The position numbers and the translations under genes are program-made. 64,000 nt of DNA from Silene conica (Eukaryota > Streptophyta > Magnoliopsida > Caryophyllales > Caryophyllaceae). The notes beneath the pieces were generated by a model. That model saw nothing but the letters and a program-made list of their open reading frames with translations. It did no database searches and had not been told where the DNA came from. Shown piece after piece: positions 59,844 to 64,000 of this stretch; the first letter of the stretch is position 1; every line of letters begins with the position of its first letter. The stretch lies in contig CM055319.2 in assembly GCA_029255685.2 (NCBI GenBank), positions 16,953,247 to 17,017,246 of the forward strand. Reading direction: 5' to 3'.

Positions 59844-60570
59844 GGGTTTGGATAAGACGAAGACAAGTTTTTTTAACAGTGATGGGTAAAGGGGAAGTCT
59901 CAATAGTAGCATAAATTGAGTTGGGATTCCATTTTTTAGTCAGAGGAACTATTGCCTGGGGACCAAGGTATTCGGTGGAGGAGGATTTTTTTGTACTTTT
60001 GTGCTTGGTACTTTTCTTAGGAGGAGCTTTTGCAGCCTCATGTTCGGATTCAGTGGGGTTTTCAGAAATTGGTTCCTTATCTTTCGGGTCGCGGGAAACC
60101 AAGGGGTCAGTCAGGGAAGTTTGCTTGGGAACCGTGTCAAAGAGATTAACCGGTTCAGAGGTAGGTTCTTGATTTCCCAAAATTTCAGAGTGAGGCGGAG
60201 GTGTACTTACAGAAGCAGGACGAGGTTCATTTGCAGGAGTATCTGATGGAGGGACGTTGGAGACGATGAGTTCAGACGAGATATCTTCGTCGTCGATGAT
60301 GACCGGAGCACCAGGAGTATTAGACTTGGTTTTCAAAGTGCCGGAACGAGTTCGTTTACGGACAAAAGAGACGGCTGCATGTTTTTCCATTGAATCAGTG
60401 TCGGTTTCGGGTAGGGGTTGTGAAGGAGAAAGATATTGAATGGGTTCGGGTTCTGGATTAGGACGGTTGAGGGAGGTTGAAGATGAAGTGGGTTGTGTGG
60501 AAGGTGATTTGGTGGATTCCATGGAGGTAACGGGAATGGGTAGTTTGGTGTTGAGGGACGTTTTTACCAT
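59844..60570 (-). pseudogene. Third ORF of the SIRE element, N-terminal piece
   Basis: From MVKTSLNTKLPIPVTSMEST the frame is rich in Pro/Ser/Thr/Glu (for example PNPEPEPIQYLSPSQPLPET) with basic patches (KKSTKHKSTKKSSS). No domain is recognised. It precedes the composite insertion that separates it from 52756-53845. Confidence 0.55.
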
Positions 60571-61070
60571 GGTGAAGGAGGTAATATAAATACAGAAAAC
60601 AAGGGGGTTGATTAAGGTGAAAAGGGAGATGAATGTTAGTCAAAGGGATGAATGGGGTGTTTGAATTTTTACGGTTGGATGGGTTTTGGGAAGGAGGGGA
60701 AGTAAAAAGAGTAAAGTGGGTAGGTTGAAAGGAAGTGGGGTTAGGTTGGATGAATGGATGGGGGGTGGCCACGTGGGAGAGGATGAGTGGATGAGGGAAA
60801 GGTGGGAGGGTGACGTCATTGTGAGAATGACGTAAGCGGTAGGGTTAAATTGTGGTTATGGACAAATGTATCAGTTAACTTAATTTTTTACGAAACGTAG
60901 TGGTAATAATACGTAAACAATATATCATGTGATAGGTCGGTTAATCATTTAACGCATAGACAATTTTTAAACACGAAAATAACTAGTGACATGAATGAAG
61001 AGTTTTAGCTTGTAAATGAATTTACTCTAGCCAGTCATACGAGAGAAAAATAAGACCACAAATAAAATAA
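60571..61070. other. Spacer between pol and third ORF of the SIRE element
   Basis: A G-rich plus-strand (C-rich in element sense) stretch at 60590-60800 is followed by AT-rich sequence. No coding is supported. Confidence 0.5.
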
Positions 61071-63986
61071 TCACAAGCAATTAATCAAGCCAATTTCTAA
61101 CCAGAGTTTTTCAAATTGTTCTCGGGCAAGAGGTTTCGTAAATATGTCGGCTATTTGATCCTCCGTTTTGCAAAAAATGAGTTTCACATGCCCTTTTTCA
61201 ACATGATCACGAATAAAATGATCGGATTTCAATATGTTTGGTTCGTGAGTGTTGAATTGGATTTTTAGAGATATTGATAGCACTTGTGTTGTCACACATT
61301 ATGGGAATTGAGTCAAAAATGATTCCAAAATCAAGAAGTTGTTGTCTTACCCAAAGTAGTTGTGAGCAACAATGAGCGGCACTAACATATTCACTTTCGG
61401 CCGTTGAGAGAGCTACCGTATTTTGTTTCTTAGATCCCCATGAGATGATACATGGACCCAAAAATGTCGCGATTCTCGACGTACTCTTTCTATCAACGGT
61501 GCATCCTGCATAATCCGCATCGGAGAAACCTACGAGATCAAAAGGACATAATAAGGGGTACCATAGGTAAAGATCTTGAGTTCCAATTAAATACCGAAGA
61601 ATACGTTTTACCGCTCTGAAATGAGATTCTTTCGGATTTGATTGGAAACGGGCACATAAGCAAACACTAAAGAGAATATCGGGACGACTAGCGGTTAGAT
61701 ACAAAAGAGAGCCTATCATACCTCTATACACCTTTTCACTAACGTTTTTACCTTTTTCATCTTTGTCCAATTTGGACGTTGATACCATGTGAGTGGAAAA
61801 GGAGTTTCCGTTAGTCATACCGAATTTTTGAAGCATTTCCTTGATGTACTTTTGTTGATGGATATGATACCATTTTTGGATTGTTTGATTTGAAGCCCTA
61901 ATAAGAATCCTAACTCGCCCATCATGCTCATCTCAAAATCAGATTTCATTAGCTCAGAAAAATAGACATAAAGGAGTTCATTAGTTGCACCAAATATAAT
62001 ATCATCGACATATACTTGCACAACCAACAGTTCTGATGACTGTTGCTTTAAGAATAAAGTTTTGTCAACGGAGCCTCTTTTAAAACCATTTTCAATGAGA
62101 AAAGTTGACAACCTATCATACCAACATCTAGGAGCTTGTTTTAAACCGTAGAGAGCCTTGTCTAGCTTGTAGACATGGTTAGGAAAGTCATTGTCAAGAA
62201 ACCCCGGAGGTTGTTCGACAAAGACTTCCTCATCTAAGAACCCATTTAAAAAAGCGGTCTTGACATCCATTTGAAAGAGAGTTATACCTTTGTGGGCCGC
62301 AAAAGCTATGAGTAGCCGAATAGCTTCAAGCCTAGCCACTGGTGCATAAGTTTCGTCATAATCAATTCCTTCTTGTTGATTGTAACCTTGCACCACGAGT
62401 CTAGCTTTGTTCCTCACAATTTCACCGGAATCATCGAGCTTGTTGCGATATACCCATTTGGTGCCAATGACGGTTCTATTAGATGGCCTAGTAACCAAAT
62501 GCCAAACCTTGTTTCTTTTGAATTGATTGAGCTCATCTTGCATTGCTATGAGCCAATCGGCATCCGTTAGAGCAACCGTTATGTTGGGTGGCTCTACTTT
62601 GGAAAGGAAGGCATTTTGACTACAAAAGTCATCTAATGAGGCAAAGTGGTTGTGAGATGCCTTAGATCTTGTCTTAATCCCAGATGTTAGGTCACTGGTT
62701 AAATTTGAGAGTGGATGAGAACTTTGATGCTTCCATTTTCTTGGGATGATAATATGTTCTCGTTCCCCAGCAACAGTTTCAGAGGTTGTTGCTTCCTGTT
62801 CAGAGTGAGAGTCTATACTTGGGTTGGCAGGAACTGTAGGAGTAACTGTAATGACGTCTGTTGTCTCCTGAGATGATGATGTTGAGGCATGATTAGAAGG
62901 AGTGGAAGAGGATGCAGCAGCTGACGTTTCTCCATGACTGGTTCCCCCTGAACCATTGCTATTACCACCAGGCAACAGTTGATCAGATTGTTTCACATTG
63001 TCGTTGATTGATCCTTCATCTTCTTCGAGTACAAAGTCTTTCCTTATGAGTCCAATTTCAAACTCATCATCTTCATCATCATCTTCTGATTCTTCGTTTT
63101 GTACCTGTCCAAGCATACTAGATTCATCAAAAATGACATGAACACTTTCCTCAATACGCATGGTTCTTTTGTTGTAAACCTTATAAGCCTTGCTATGTTC
63201 GGAATATCCAATAAACACCGCCTCATCACTACGAGGATCAAATTTCCCTAATTTTTCTTTTCCATTATTGTGCACAAAACATTTGCTACCAAAGCATCTA
63301 AAGTAGGAAATGTTAGGCTTTCTTCCTCGTAGTAGTTGATACGGCGTTTTATCCATTGATTTCCTAATCATGACACGATTGTGAATGTGACAAGCGGTAT
63401 TAACCGCTTCGGCCCAAAAGCTTCTAGGTAATTTACTACTTAAAAGCATGGTCCTAGCCATGCCTTCAAGAGTTCTATTCATGCGTTCTACCACGCCATT
63501 TTGTTGAGGTGTCCTAGGGGCCGAAAAATTATGGTCAACACCATTTTCATCGCAATAAGTATTAAATGACAAATTTTCAAACTCCGTTCCATGATCGGTT
63601 CTTATGGACACAAGTTTATGGTCAAGCTTGTTTTGACACTTCTTAAGCCAAATTAGAAACTCATTGAAGGTTTCATCTTTAGAACATAAAAAGAGAGTCC
63701 AAACAAACCTCGAAAAATCATCAATAATGACACACACATAGCGACTACCACCTCTACTTCTAGTTCTCATAGGTCCACACAAATCAATATGAAGAAGTTG
63801 GAGGGGACGAAGAGTACTCATGATTCTTTTGGATTTAAAGGAGCTTTTGACATGTTTACACCTAGCACACTCATCACAAATTTTGTCGAAATCAAATTTT
63901 ATATTTGGAAATCCCTCAACTAGATCAAGCTTCTTTAAGGTGTTAAGAGTTTTGGCGCTAACATGTCCAAATCTTTTGTGCCACAA
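61071..63986 (-). pseudogene. SIRE-type copia pol region
   Basis: In element order: GAG-pre-integrase ([16 protein letters not shown]), integrase ([50 protein letters not shown]), a long acidic/Ser-rich linker, reverse transcriptase ([34 protein letters not shown]) and RNase H ([45 protein letters not shown]). The order INT-RT-RH is copia. It looks close to complete from integrase to RNase H, with about one or two breaks. Confidence 0.9.
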
Positions 63987-64000
63987 CCATGGATCATTCT

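Larger units (their letters stand above)
51060..64000 (-). mobile_element. SIRE-type Ty1/copia retrotransposon (continues past right edge)
   Basis: On the minus strand, a copia pol region at 61071-63986 is followed by a third ORF region (from 60570), an AT-rich 3' stretch, a polypurine tract and a 3' LTR at about 51060-52212. Long copia elements with an extra ORF after pol, together with an integrase/RT wording such as [16 protein letters not shown], fit the SIRE (Sirevirus) lineage. The 5' LTR, primer site and gag lie outside the window. The third ORF is split by the composite insertion at 53846-59843, and pol appears broken about once or twice. Confidence 0.8.

Overview
This is plant nuclear DNA, most likely from a TE-rich eudicot. 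The evidence is spliced DUF26 (cysteine-rich receptor-like kinase) genes, CACTA, hAT, Mutator-like and Helitron transposons, and Ty1/copia and Ty3/gypsy LTR retrotransposons with plant-type primer sites. The species cannot be named from the sequence. Only two host genes are visible, both minus-strand DUF26 genes: the first exon of a receptor-like kinase at the left edge (265-1108, rest outside the window) and a complete two-exon secreted DUF26 protein (22568-23471). They look like members of one tandem cluster, now pushed about 21 kb apart by transposons.

Layout, left to right. (1) 1-4560: DUF26 exon and AT-rich intergenic DNA. (2) 4586-12678: a gag-only LTR retrotransposon with both LTRs and a CTCTA target duplication, inserted in an older repeat. 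(3) 12831-21880: decayed Ty3/gypsy LTRs and internal remnants, split by a 4.9-kb non-autonomous CACTA element (15342-20205) that itself holds a solo copia LTR in one of its introns. (4) 22568-23471: the secreted DUF26 gene. (5) 24064-47096: a deep nest. A Helitron-like 5' end contains a small hAT element (24112-47088). The hAT holds a Mutator-like element (24439-25466) and a large CACTA element (25498-46935). The CACTA transposase gene is split by a Ty1/copia element (33280-43685), whose pol region holds a solo LTR (36437-38152). Each level except the Helitron has matching target duplications. (6) 47989-50994: a small hAT-like element and a second Helitron. (7) about 51060-64000: a SIRE-type Ty1/copia element running off the right edge, interrupted at 53846-59843 by a composite insertion made of pieces of two retrotransposon families.

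The large CACTA element carries the usual two genes: a TNP2-type transposase, and a multi-exon second protein that ends in a Ulp1-like (C48) cysteine-protease domain. The small CACTA keeps only a damaged second gene plus a scrap of transposase, so it would depend on a helper.

The observations most worth following are the composite insertion with mismatched ends, a 972-bp inverted repeat and one clean target duplication; the five-unit arrays of GC-rich palindromes shared by two unrelated LTR families; three polypurine-type tracts in the gag-only element, each beside a hairpin of different sequence but the same architecture; and a copia family that appears to use either of two tandem polypurine tracts, giving LTRs of two lengths.
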